From: Sipunculus nudus
Lineage: Eukaryota; Annelida; Sipuncula; Golfingiida; Sipunculidae
Length of the DNA: 64,000 nucleotides
Assembly: GCA_026874595.1 (NCBI GenBank)
Contig: CM049307.1
Location: 60,022,870 to 60,086,869, forward strand
Direction of reading: 5' to 3'
The notes beneath the pieces were generated by a model. It ran no database searches. It saw only the letters and a program-made list of their open reading frames with translations, and was not told where the DNA came from. The position numbers were made by a program, and so were the translations under genes. Of the stretch, positions 12,306 through 23,496 are shown one piece after another (the stretch's first letter is position 1; every line of letters begins with the position of its first letter).

Positions 12306-12307
12306 TA

Positions 12308-12357
<50 letters not shown>

Positions 12358-12360
12358 TAT
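12306..12360. repeat. (AT)n microsatellite
   Basis: Simple AT dinucleotide run of about 50 bases. Confidence 0.9.
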
Positions 12361-13104
12361 ATTGTATTGACGAGCTACAATGTCTTATGAATCACATATA
12401 CACGGGATCTGTATGATATTGTCTTTAAATTGAATTAATGGATGACCAGTTGTAACACTATGCAGTAAAATTAGCAGTTGAAGCGAGGGCAAATTGCAAA
12501 TTAGTCGAAGCACTTTTTGTTGCCCTTGTTTATTTTTATGTATGGTTATGATATGTTTCAACAAAGACCCTTGAATTTTATGAACATTATAAATGCAACT
12601 TCAGAATAATTAAATAATAGGATATGACATCCCTCTCTAGAATAATTTACCTAATTTTATCTCAGTGTTAGATCGCGTAAAGTATATCATTCTAAACAGT
12701 GTTCTATTCAGTTATATAATGTTTCGCTAAATTGTCTTTCATTTTTTTAAATACATTTGAAAATAATAATAAAATTAGATAAAAATAGAGTTATTTGAAG
12801 AAGCAAGCAATTTTTATTAGGCTTATGTTAAACTACAAATGATAAATTTCCGAGAAATTTTGTTTGTTTGTTCATCTACATTGAATTTTTCACATTTAAA
12901 ACTTTGTTTCAGTTTTTGATGTTTAAGTTTAAATATTCTCATAAGAGAATATTCTTTATGCTTGGACTCTTCAAACGTCATTTGTTAATAAAGCCTTCAC
13001 TTTTCACCCGTCAATATATTTCTTTTTATAAATTATACTGTACAATAGCGAAAGCGTCTAATCTGCCTCAGACACTCCCCTTTACCTGGTATACTGTTAT
13101 CTGA

Positions 13105-13614
13105 TGATAACTCAGATGTTTCCAAGAAAGCAGTGAATGCGTGTCAGGAGCTGCCAACAATCACGTGACCTCAGAATAAGTGTAATTTTTCGGTCAATGA
13201 TAGCTAATTTGTTCCTTGTATAGCTGTGACGCTTGGGGGCATTGTTGCATTCTGACCCCGCCCCCTGACCATCGCATCTCCTGTCAAAAAGGCGGAAGGG
13301 GGGCGACTCTACCTTCAGATGTACAATAGTCATTCGGAGAGAGTGTAGCATCAATAGTGACTGAATAGAGACGATTTGTGAAGTGTGATTCCGACGGTAT
13401 TGTATTGAGAAACCGTTTTGAAAAGTGACGATGAAAGCGTTTTTAATCATCGCATGTACAAATAAGCGCTGGCTTATATATGCAACGGAATTCCTAAGTA
13501 TTCTACCATTGTGATACATTCACGAAGCGATTAATTTTAAGAAATTCCATACGTGCAAGTAATTTTGAAAATTTGATTTAAAAAGGACAGCGATAAAGTT
13601 TCAATTTATCTCAA
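13105..13614 (+). promoter_or_regulatory. Upstream region of the atonal gene
   Basis: CAGATG E-boxes occur at about 13112 and 13317, and CATTGTT/CATTGTG SOX-like words at about 13240 and 13508. GC content rises at 13240-13320. Autoregulation through E-boxes is known for atonal genes, but its use here is inference. No clear TATA box was found. Confidence 0.35.
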
Positions 13615-14082
13615 ATGGAATTATTCAACACAAAATCTCAAGGACATGGTATGTTAAGTGATTGTAAACTTGGAAAGAGCAATAATTGTACTATGGTCAC
13701 AACATGTTGCAGTATGGATTATAATATGGAAAAATCATGTATGAAAGATCAACTTAACCATTCCAGTTATGATTCAGACTCCAAATATTCAAGAGAACCG
13801 GAGAATGTGTCTGACAGTGAAACTTGTACAGACCCAGAAGCGTTAAGGAATGTGCGCGGGAACAAACGCAGCAGACGACACCCGGATCCCGAGACGAAAA
13901 AGAGGCGTCGCCTAGCAGCAAATGCACGTGAGCGCCGACGTATGGAATGCTTAAACGAAGGCTTCGACAGACTGCGCCAAGTTATTCCTTCTTTTGGTGA
14001 AAATCGTAAACTTTCAAAGTATGAAACTCTTCAGATGGCACAGACTTATATTCAAGCACTCCGGGATATTCTTCATAGCTGA
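13615..14082 (+). CDS. ATOH: Atonal-family proneural bHLH transcription factor (intronless)
   Basis: This 155-residue nuclear factor would dimerise with a class I bHLH (E/daughterless) protein and bind E-boxes to specify neural or sensory precursors, as atonal-family members do. The bHLH covers residues about 96-151 at the extreme C-terminus. The basic region reads [13 protein letters not shown], helix 1 [13 protein letters not shown], and loop/helix 2 [19 protein letters not shown]. The ANARERRRM and [11 protein letters not shown] signatures place it in the atonal group rather than achaete-scute or neurogenin. The N-terminal 90 residues are Ser/Asn-rich with an acidic patch (EPENVSDSE) and a basic stretch just before the domain. 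A single exon is usual for the group. The first ATG was chosen because it follows in-frame stops and leads continuously into the domain. The exact orthologue (ATOH1/7, cato/amos type or a lineage-specific copy) cannot be set by eye. Confidence 0.93.
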   Translation: MELFNTKSQGHGMLSDCKLGKSNNCTMVTTCCSMDYNMEKSCMKDQLNHSSYDSDSKYSREPENVSDSETCTDPEALRNVRGNKRSRRHPDPETKKRRRLAANARERRRMECLNEGFDRLRQVIPSFGENRKLSKYETLQMAQTYIQALRDILHS

Positions 14083-15366
14083 CCATGTATATACAACCAG
14101 AGCGAAGGACATGGAAGATGTCTGCCTTGCCGCCATTTAATGAAAATGACCAATCCATCGCATTTCCATGGTCACGGGCACAGAATAGAGTGGGCTTTAC
14201 TTGGTAACGCTTTTTTAAAAAATGTTGTTTATCCGTGTGAATTAATAGTTTTGCATACTGTATAGGAGGATAATTCAGACACACCGGGGTCCAAGTCTGT
14301 GGGAATTTTTTAAAATTTAAGAATGAACGAAAGAGACATTTTTGGCATTATGTCTGTTACTGTAAGTAATTCGTTATGTGTGTGTGTTTTGGTGAACACA
14401 GTGGACACATATATGCTAATATAAACATTATAATGCATCGATATATGTTCATGCACTCATTCACCTGTATACAGTACCAGGCCACTTGTTTTGTACTTAT
14501 AAATATGAGAAAACGTTTAAGTGTTCTGCATGTGAAAAAGTAACATATAGGAGCTGTCCTGAATTTGAAGGATGTAGTGTTAATCCGTGTGTAAAAATGT
14601 ATAAAAATGTAAATATGTGCAGGTGTACCAGAAATTATTGACACATAAACAAATATGTTATCGACTTATCAGTTGTATTAATTGTATATGATTAAATATA
14701 TCATCTGCATAAATCTGGATCGAAACAGGTGATGACAAGGTTTCCACCATATTTTTACATATCTGTAATTTCATTCTATAGAGTTGTATCCTATCAGTCA
14801 TAATCATTCAATACATCAAGTATATTGTTCATAGCAGTATTAACAGTGAATATACGTTACACATTTATATATTGACATATAAAAATGTTTAATGTCATCT
14901 GTAGGAATTAGATATTCTTTGTTCTGCAATATTTATATTGCTTGCAATAAGTTCAAATACATACATTTATAATTGTAACATATATTCATCATGCATTCTG
15001 TATATTTGTTATACAGATGTAGACATACATGCACACACATGTTAATTAAACATGTTACGAAATCATGAAGATTTATAAATGACATTTTGTTTGATATATG
15101 AATTAATCCACTGCATACACAATTTTATGCGTATATATAATGTTTGACAAAAGTGAAAGTATATATACCTTGAAATTTTTGGTTTGTATAAATTTGTTTT
15201 ACATATAAATTAATATATAGTCATGTCTAATCATGGATTACTTTATATACAATGATTTAATTCATGGATGTACACATTGTCTACTAATGCGAGTATACAC
15301 ATCTATGTATGTTATGTAATCTTGTACATATAATTTTTTTCTTGGATTTATTTTTTATATAATAAA
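14083..15366 (+). other. AT-rich 3' flank, possible 3' UTR of the atonal gene
   Basis: No other gene is visible here. The first clear AATAAA on the plus strand is at 15361-15366, about 1.28 kb after the stop. A long AU-rich 3' UTR is therefore possible but unproven. Confidence 0.35.
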
Positions 15367-16080
15367 TCATTTGATCCCGGTCAAAGACTCAATATATGTC
15401 TGCACTATGAGCTGAGTATTTTTTTCTTTTTTTTTTCTCACTGAATTCTTCGAAGCAATAATTTTTACCCACGCATGAGGTGTATATTCTAATATTTATA
15501 TAAAATAGTTTATAAATAAATTAATTGCCATAAAGCGGACTTCATGATATTACGCCTTATTATTCTAATATAAATCATTAAATGATTTATACAAGTGGAC
15601 TTTCATAACCGGTTATATTCTTCTTTGGCCAACACAGTGATTGGCTATATAATTTCGGGAGTATATTGGATATATACATATATAGACAGATTTTAAATAA
15701 TTACGAATTGATAGACACGAGATAGGGATAAATATATATTATTAAATAATATATAAATATATAAATATAATATATAAATGGATTTCAGGTCATATGCCCT
15801 AATTTTTTTAAATTTCTGATATGGTTTAAGTATATGCTACACCGGAAGACCGATAAACTCCGTTTATTGAAACAATTGATACCAATTAAGGACTGAGATG
15901 CTGATTATAGCATGTATAAATGATGTAAATAAGCGGTATTCCAAAAAAGCTTATGGTCCACGTCCTTCCCCTATTAACATTCCCTCACAGTTTCAAAATA
16001 AACTCTTTTGGTGAATGCATGTTTCCGTAAATACTTTTTTTATAGACAATAAATGTGAATGACGCAATAAATAGAAACTA

Positions 16081-16201
<121 letters not shown>

Positions 16202-16468
16202 TAATATATAGAGAGGCAAAGATTATACACCACTTCGAATTTTCCCCGTGATCATTTTGTACGATCAAACAATGGAATTCCTATTAAAGCAATAGCATGC
16301 ACCGATTCAGTTCTTTAGCCCGAAGATTTCAGGACAATTCTCAGAACATCCATCACATGCGGGTGTTCGCCTTTAATGACGCCTTTATAAAGTCTTTATA
16401 GAACAAGAGACAGCAGCTCGAAGACATTTTATACATAACTCTGAGGCATCTTCCCATATATACACGGA

Positions 16469-16474
<6 letters not shown>

Positions 16475-16542
<68 letters not shown>
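16475..16542. repeat. (GA)n microsatellite
   Basis: About 33 GA units with one interruption near the 3' end. Confidence 0.95.
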
Positions 16543-16543
<1 letters not shown>

Positions 16544-16754
16544 TCCTTACTGTTGATCTGATATATAGAATAAGGAATGTGCATTACTTATAATATATAC
16601 AGACAAGAAATCTGCATTCTTTAAGAAAAGCAAGCCTATATAAGCCATGTGTGTGAATGATGGGGTGGGGGTTGGGGGGCCTATGGTGGGATGCTCCAAA
16701 AACCTGTTTGCATGCATTCACTTATTCGGGTTTAGGTTCCCCATGTCTGGCGCT

Positions 16755-17150
16755 TTTTTAATTGCCTCTGCCATGTGTTCATTCCCGTTCGTGTGTTTGT
16801 GTGTGTCTTTGTTCACAACATTACTCACGCAATCATGAAAGAAATCAGATGAAATTTTCAGGGCACCCCGCGAAGGGGCCAATAATGAATCGATTAGATT
16901 TTGGTACGGCTCATTATCCGGTCCCAGGAAGGACTTCAAGGAATATTCAGAAATGTGCAGTCATATATATATATGCCGATTGGCAAATTAATGCAAACAC
17001 TTGGTAGGGAACATATATTCAGCAATGAACCGGGGAATATGGACCAATAATTAAGTGAATGAAAACACGGGTTGGGAATATCCCACATCAAGGTCGGCCC
17101 ACATGGCGGAGGCCTGCATTCGTGAGAATAAAAATGGAAACTTTTTAGCA
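16755..17150. mobile_element. Dispersed repeat, copy 1 of 3
   Basis: It shares an ordered set of words with 20505-21065 and 22185-22515: a TG-rich lead, TTTGTTCACAACAT, CATGAAATTTTC, a segment around ATCCGG/TCCCAGGAAG, and a GGAGGCCTGCATTC end. A short (AT)n run sits inside. No ORF was identified. The family is unknown to me beyond resembling repeats common in aquatic invertebrates. Confidence 0.6.
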
Positions 17151-17424
17151 CAAACCAGTTCTTTCAAATCAGGTAATTAGTATTCCATCACCTCAACCAA
17201 TCGATCTTTACAGAGAGAAATGAAGTATACGTATATCGTATGTAATTGGGACATTTATCATTCAAAAAAATATACAGCAATTATCAAATATGTACACATT
17301 ATTATATCCAATCATGTAAATGGAATTATTCAGTTGAAAACCTTCTCAATGCAACTGTTCCTTATAATTATAACAGATTATATATAAACTCACAATCTTC
17401 ATATTCACGTGATTTTTCTAAGCG

Positions 17425-17427
<3 letters not shown>

Positions 17428-17456
<29 letters not shown>
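17428..17456. repeat. (AT)n microsatellite
   Basis: Short AT run. Confidence 0.85.
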
Positions 17457-17457
<1 letters not shown>

Positions 17458-18217
17458 GTAGTGGTTCAGTGGCCGCTTCCTAAAATTATGGTTGAGTGAC
17501 GTCATTTTACCACTTATTCCCGATTTCACGAAGTTCGTATAGGCGTGGGGATCGCTCCTGTGGTGATTTTCACAGGGGCGTAGCCAGGATTGAAGGAGAT
17601 GGGGGCCATCATCAGTGGCGGATCAAGAAATTCGAAAACGGGAAAGGGGGGGAGGGGTAGGGGCGCTAGCTAATATGCATGCGCTAGCTTATATGCATGC
17701 ATGGGTAATATGAAAACGGTTATATATACAAGTATAAATTTTATTATTATTATTATTATTATTACAATTATTATAATTTTTACTATATTTTATATATTTT
17801 AGTGTATGAAAAAATATATATATTTTTTATTTTCAATTATAGACCATGGTTTATTTGTTAGAGTTTCCCCCTCACATATTGGGACATTTTTTTGAATATA
17901 CAATGTAAAGAGGGCATTTTGAGGCAATGTTCACAAAAAATGAGGATTTCCTGTTCCTGAAAAACTGTTCCCTTATGTCTTTGCGTTAGGTAGTCAAACT
18001 GTAGAGAGGTTCAATAATAAATGTTTATATCTTCAAAATTAGGATATAAAATTTCAAACGAGTCAATGGCGCAAAAGCGCAATCACGTTTGTAACTATCA
18101 AAATATTATCTTTTAAATGTAATGTTCGTGGTAAAATAACTGATAAAGCTGAATTATTTTGTTAAACTTTGCATTTTACCGGGTTCCGTGGTCTCGACAG
18201 CACACAAGACTCCTAAG

Positions 18218-18460
18218 AGCTCAGCACAGATCGCGAGTTAGAGTACCGGTATCACCAGAGGAGCTGTAAGATTGTTCACGGTCGACCCCAACCAGGGCCC
18301 GGTGCTCGATCGATCTGCTGTTGTTCTGCAGCTGTTCATACATATCCTTATACTCAACTAATAAATTTGACCCCAACCAGGGCCCGGTGCTCGATCGATC
18401 TGCAGTTGTTCTGAAGTTGTTCATAAATATCCTTATACTTAACTAATAAATTTGAAAGTA
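18218..18460 (-). pseudogene. Coding-like relic with repeated YEQLQNN / IEHRALVGV units
   Basis: One unit stays open into SYSSSGDTGTLTRDLC and a stop. The other repeats YKDIYEQLQNN-RSIEHRALVGV, then runs out of frame. The composition resembles a tyrosine-motif receptor tail, but I cannot assign a family. It sits inside a TIR element, so it may be a captured fragment. The call is tentative. Confidence 0.3.
18284..18453. repeat. 85-bp tandem duplication, two copies
   Basis: GACCCCAACCAGGGCCCGG starts at 18284 and again at 18369, and the two units are nearly identical. On the minus strand each unit reads YEQLQNN-RSIEHRALVGV. The 85-base period breaks the frame between copies. See the pseudogene entry. 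Confidence 0.8.
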
Positions 18461-18810
18461 ATTGTAACTACAGATAACTTAAATAAGGTCTAATTGCTAA
18501 TAAATAATAAGATATTATATGAAAAAAAAACGAAAATTAATCACGAAAATCGGAAATTAGATAAAATGAGAGATTTTGCAGCTCAACGGAGGCCGCGCTC
18601 CGAAGGCGCCCCCTCTGAATTCGCCACTGATAGCACGTATCCGCCACTGATTTAATGCATATATATGCATATATATATATATATATATTATTTTTATATA
18701 TTGTATTAGGTTAAGTGACATTCCGAAAGGATGGCGAGTACTTGATGCGACCGGGGCGGGGGGGGGGGGGGGCATGGCCCCCCTGCGGCCGCCCCTTGGT
18801 TACGCCCCTG

Positions 18811-20430
18811 TTTCACGCATGCATATACGTATATATACGCTGATGGTTACATGGAAACACCACAGTTATAAAAGCATATATGCGTTTTTCACGCATATAC
18901 GCACATACGAGCAAATAGAAACATGGATTATTTCTACGGAGAAGGGGCATCAAAATTATTTATGTATATCAATCCACGCTGAAATGAAACATCTATCACA
19001 AGTACAGATTAAACAGGTGTCGTCCGGTACGGTACTTTCTATATCATCACAGTTCTGTGATCAAGATGCCATTATAATCTGAACAGGGTGACGTCACGCA
19101 GCGTAACACTTGTCACAACAGAGCCTCGACTTCATATCTCCGGGAAGGTGTGAAAACCATTGGGTAAGGTGGGCGGTCTGACGGGACGGGGACCCCCGCG
19201 ACCCGGTGACATACACACCCCGGCTAACCTTACGCCCATGGGTGTCATTGTAAGGGGTAATTAACGGCCCCCGGACCCCAAGGGGTCGGGGCCAATACTG
19301 CGTCTACGCCCCAAGCAGTCCATTTCCTAGTTCCCCATATGTCACAGAATCTTACATTGGGCGTTTTATGATGTAGCTTTATGGGGTAACTGGATTCCAC
19401 TGCGTGTTTTCAGTATATAATGCCTGAGGAATATGATGATGTTTAATAAAGTGTTATACATGGTGAACATTTTAAACGCATCGTTGGATTGCAAAAAAAA
19501 CTCAATTATATTATTAGTAAAGGGACTATGAGTGATGTATGAAACTAAAATTTTAAACAAAAGAAATGCAAATACCTGGAACTCTATTAATCAGCAAATA
19601 TAATATATCATCTCTTCTCTTTAAATTAACAAAAATGCAGTTTAAATTGTAGTGATATCAGGGCACATTCGGTGGAATGACTAAACGAAATTAATATTTT
19701 GTTTCTTTATATTTCAATAATAGGCAACTGAAACAATTTGGCCATTGAGGCTTATCTTATTTGTATTCAAGTAAATTTTATATTATCTTTTATCTCAGTA
19801 GACATATCTCCGATACAGCTGCATAAAAAGGCTTATGATGTGCACTACAGAAAACATTATAAACCTTCCTTTAGTTATAGTCTGGTTTTTATTTCACACG
19901 GAAAGCGTATCTGAGTTTGACTGTTATTTACGGTAACTTTATTACTGTAACATTTAAATTAATATTTATATTATAATAGACACATCTGATGTTTCACTAA
20001 TAATAAAATTATATAGTCCAGAAAGTATTGAAGGCAAAATGGTGCATGCATGGCATCTTAGAGATTCGCTTTAATGTCTTAACGACAGGTAATGACTGTA
20101 TTTTTACTGATCCCGTACATATAATAAAACCTGAAATCCAGAAGGCTTAAAAGAAAAGAAAATATCATTCTTATCGTATAGACACCTTCAGCCTCCTTAA
20201 AAACCAAAAGACATTAACACCAACTTGCCATGGACCTATCTTTTAAAAAGGTTCTTAAAGAATCCATGGGGATAGAGATCAAAGCACTATTATGTCTTTA
20301 ACAAGGTGCAAGGAAAAGAAAAAACATTCAATCATATATATAGTTTTGTTAATCTATTGGTATGGAGTGGTCAGTCATGTCATGCCATGCTCCATACTTT
20401 AATATATACTGTATCTGCGTGTCTACAACC

Positions 20431-20486
<56 letters not shown>

Positions 20487-20504
20487 TATATCAAATGTTA
20501 CTTT
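18811..20504. other. Gene-free interval with a GC-rich patch
   Basis: No exon was recognised. 19080-19330 is GC-rich (for example GACGGGACGGGGACCCCCG) and contrasts with the AT-rich flanks, but no known element or RNA was identified. An (AT)n run lies at 20430-20492. Confidence 0.5.
20430..20492. repeat. (AT)n microsatellite
   Basis: AT run with small interruptions. Confidence 0.9.
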
Positions 20505-21065
20505 ACGGATGACAGCTTCCTCCGCCAGGAGGGTATGCGTTCGTTCTCGTTCATGTGTTCGTGTGTGTGTTTGTTCACAACATATTTCCCGCAATCATGG
20601 ACGGAATCTCATGAAATTTTCAGGGTATTTCGGGAATGGGCTGATGAAGAATTGAGTAGATTTTATATGGATCCGGCATATGATCCGGATCCAGGAAGAT
20701 CAACAAGGAATAGTAAAAAATCTGCTGTAAAGTTTTATGCAGTCCATCGGAGCAAGGTTAACGACGGAATGGCAACGGATGACCACGAGCCACTAACTTG
20801 AGAGGCAAAAGCGTTTGTTTTACCGACTTTGGATTGTCTTCACTACAGTTGCCTCAAAGCTAGCTGAAAAGGGCTAATCGTGTGGAACGCATGCACGGAC
20901 CCGAGTACACGTTTAACAACCGTGCATACCTTAATTTTGACGAAAACAGGGTCTGTTAAATCCCCCTGTTACACTACAGTCACTTGTGAACGAATGTACC
21001 AGGAAATATGGGCCAAATAAGAGAATAATAGAGGCTTGCATTCACTAGAATGCAGATTTCTATTT
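20505..21065. mobile_element. Dispersed repeat, copy 2 of 3
   Basis: It starts near GCCAGGAGGGTATGCG, as in copy 3, and contains the palindromic GGATCCGGCATATGATCCGG at about 20669. It ends with TTGCATTC..GAATGCA, which can form a small hairpin. It is longer than copies 1 and 3 because of extra sequence at about 20790-21000. Confidence 0.6.
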
Positions 21066-21437
21066 TTTTCTTTTATAGCTTATAATATATAAAGCATTCA
21101 TTTAGTTATATGGTAGAACCTTTGGCACTTTCATCCTGCAGCTACCTCATAAGCTACATCAACAGAGAACAGACATTTTTCTAACGGTCCTTATATACAA
21201 GATACTAACATCAATGATCTCGTGGAATAACTACTAGCTATCGAACGTCTGTTTCGTTTTTTAGGAAGTTTCTGGTGTACCAAATATTTTACACTAAGGG
21301 GTAAGTAAATGCAATATTAGCAATGCTTGTATCCAGGAGAACTTTTAAAGGAACTTTTTAGTCCTTTGCCAATCAGGGCTTTTGTTAGGTGCGTTATATG
21401 GGGGGAATGTTCATCATATGAGCATGGGGGTGTGTTA

Positions 21438-21513
<76 letters not shown>

Positions 21514-22184
21514 AGTTAAATCCTTGCATATCCAACAAAACTGAGACGATTCATTATGATTTATTTTGATCTTCCATACTTAAACTGGGTCCCTCTTGCC
21601 TTTAGAAAAGGAGACTCCGACGCGAAATTGAGAATCAATTATTGCATGCCTTCCATGCACGCATCGAGCAAAAGGCGACACCTATCAGCTGATAAAAGAA
21701 CCATGTCCAAAAATTGTAAAAATAATAAATGATTATAAATGGTTGGATTTCAATATTATTTACTAAACAATCATTATTGTAAAATTCCGTAAAAGCAGTG
21801 AATAAAATGGCACACGAAAATGTATTAGTCATAAATATAAGCTCATGCAAAAATGATAGTTTTACAACCTTCGAAAGAGCGAGTAATACTAGTACAAAGA
21901 AGATCAGATAGTATGTGTATGTGTCTTGCTGTATATAACTTTAATTGGTGAAAATTCTCACATACTATTCATATGTGCTACATGTCTATCGCATCACAAT
22001 AATTATTACATGAACAGTTACATGCAGTGAACCGCCATCAATGTCGCGGTGGGTGTCAGTACGCCCTGTTCCTAGCGACCTCTATCGACCATTAATTCAC
22101 CCACGATTTCCATACTTGCAGCTCATGCCTCAAGGATTGAACTCCCAATAGATCTGAGAATAAACGGTGGGACTAAACTGTTTT
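21066..22184. other. Gene-free interval
   Basis: AT-rich sequence with one long (AT)n run. No exon or known element was recognised. Confidence 0.55.
21440..21511. repeat. (AT)n microsatellite
   Basis: About 36 AT units. ORFs on both strands across it are artefacts. Confidence 0.95.
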
Positions 22185-22513
22185 ATTACATCCGCTAGGA
22201 GGGTATGCGTTCACAGCCGTCCATGTTTGTGTGTTTGTTCACAACATAACTCACGCTATTAGGAAAGGAATCTTATGAAATTTTCTTGGCATTTCCGTTT
22301 GGGCTGGTCAAGAATCGATCAGATTTTGGTGTGGATGCGGCACATGATCCAGATTCAGGAACATCTTCAAGGGATATTCACAAATGTACAATCACTTATG
22401 CACGAATCAACCTGGGAATATGGGCCGTATAACACTGTTTTGGGAGCATCCCATAATAGAGACCCCGACATTGCGGAGGATTGCATTCCTTTGAATGCAG
22501 ATTTCTAGTTAAA
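22185..22513. mobile_element. Dispersed repeat, copy 3 of 3, abutting the receptor-like gene
   Basis: It shares CTAGGAGGGTATGCG, TTTGTTCACAACATAAC, CATGATCCAGATTCAGGA and the GGAGGATTGCATTC end with copies 1 and 2. It stops essentially at the TGA of the minus-strand gene, so it may form that gene's 3' UTR. Confidence 0.65.
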
Positions 22514-23430
22514 TCAGGCAACAACGTAAACACATTCTACTGGTTGGGTGTCCGTGGTTGGTTGTTTGTTAACCGTCTGATACAAGCCTGTGACCGAATC
22601 CTCAGAACAAGCCTCCTTCAGTGCATTCATCATGCTACTTCCGCTGACGTCATCATACACCGGGTTTTCAACCAATAAGCTGCAGCGGGCTTTGATGTCA
22701 TCCGGTTCTGAACGTGTTCCATACGACTCGTAAAGTTCATCGTCGTCAGAACCCTCGGGAACAGATTTCAAGGACGAAGTACGCTCTAGTCTGCGGTCCC
22801 TTTTTTCGCTGTTTGAACGTTGTCTGTTGTGATGGAATCCATCTTGATTACCACAGTCCTTGTCGACCAGTTTTACATATTTGCCGCCCTGAATCTCCGC
22901 TGATTGGTCACTTGATTCGTCATGTGACCCATCTGATAGATCATCCACGTAAACTTTCACCGTTACATCATCGTAACTACCACTTCTCCCAACAGGTGGC
23001 GCACTATCTCTTTCTTCGACAGATGAATACAAGTGAGACAGCCCGTCGATATCAATTTCACAGCTCTTTGTGTCATATTCCCAGTAATAATTTTCTGACT
23101 GTCTTGCAGAGCTGACGCCAGTATCAATGATCGAGTACGGATTCTTCGTATCACGTGACGTTCTGGAATCACTGCGCCTGTATCCATTCGCGTTGGCTGG
23201 ACTACCAACCTCCGACACCTCAGATGACACATTTGAGACAATGTTCGTCTTTGTCACGTGATTAATCGTTAACTTTGGATGATCGCTGGGTCTTCTCTCA
23301 GCAGGGTATTCTGTGTAATATCTCACAGAATAAAGGTGTTTTTTGTCCTGACGCCTGTAAATCAAGTTGAATGATACAATAAAAGTAGAGACGGATTGTT
23401 TTAATGTAGAAAAATGAAACTGTCATAGAT

Positions 23431-23496
<66 letters not shown>

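Larger units (their letters stand above)
9302..13100. other. Gene-free interval between P4HA and the atonal gene
   Basis: The sequence is AT-rich with no convincing exon. It contains a GC-richer island at 10780-11045 of unknown identity, (AT)n tracts at 10680-10715 and 12306-12360, and a short (AAT)n run near 12115-12140. Confidence 0.6.
17573..18810. mobile_element. 1.24 kb TIR element (CAGGGGCGTAGCCA ends) with a nested second element
   Basis: The left end CAGGGGCGTAGCCA and right end TGGTTACGCCCCTG are inverted copies. TTTCA directly abuts both sides, a possible 5-bp target duplication. A second pair of inverted ends lies just inside: CAGTGGCGGATC at about 17614 and TATCCGCCACTG ending about 18652. 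Inside are an (ATT)n run (about 17737-17765) and an 85-bp tandem duplication. CAGGGGCG-type ends are typical of hAT-like DNA transposons. No transposase is seen. Confidence 0.6.

Noticed and set aside
16718..16939. Overlapping ORFs at 16647-17151
   Set aside because: They fall in the dispersed repeat, occur on both strands and do not correspond between repeat copies.
21317..21569. YIYIYI-rich ORFs across AT microsatellites (here and at 31215, 36223, 41114, 58208, 59099)
   Set aside because: They are translations of dinucleotide repeats.
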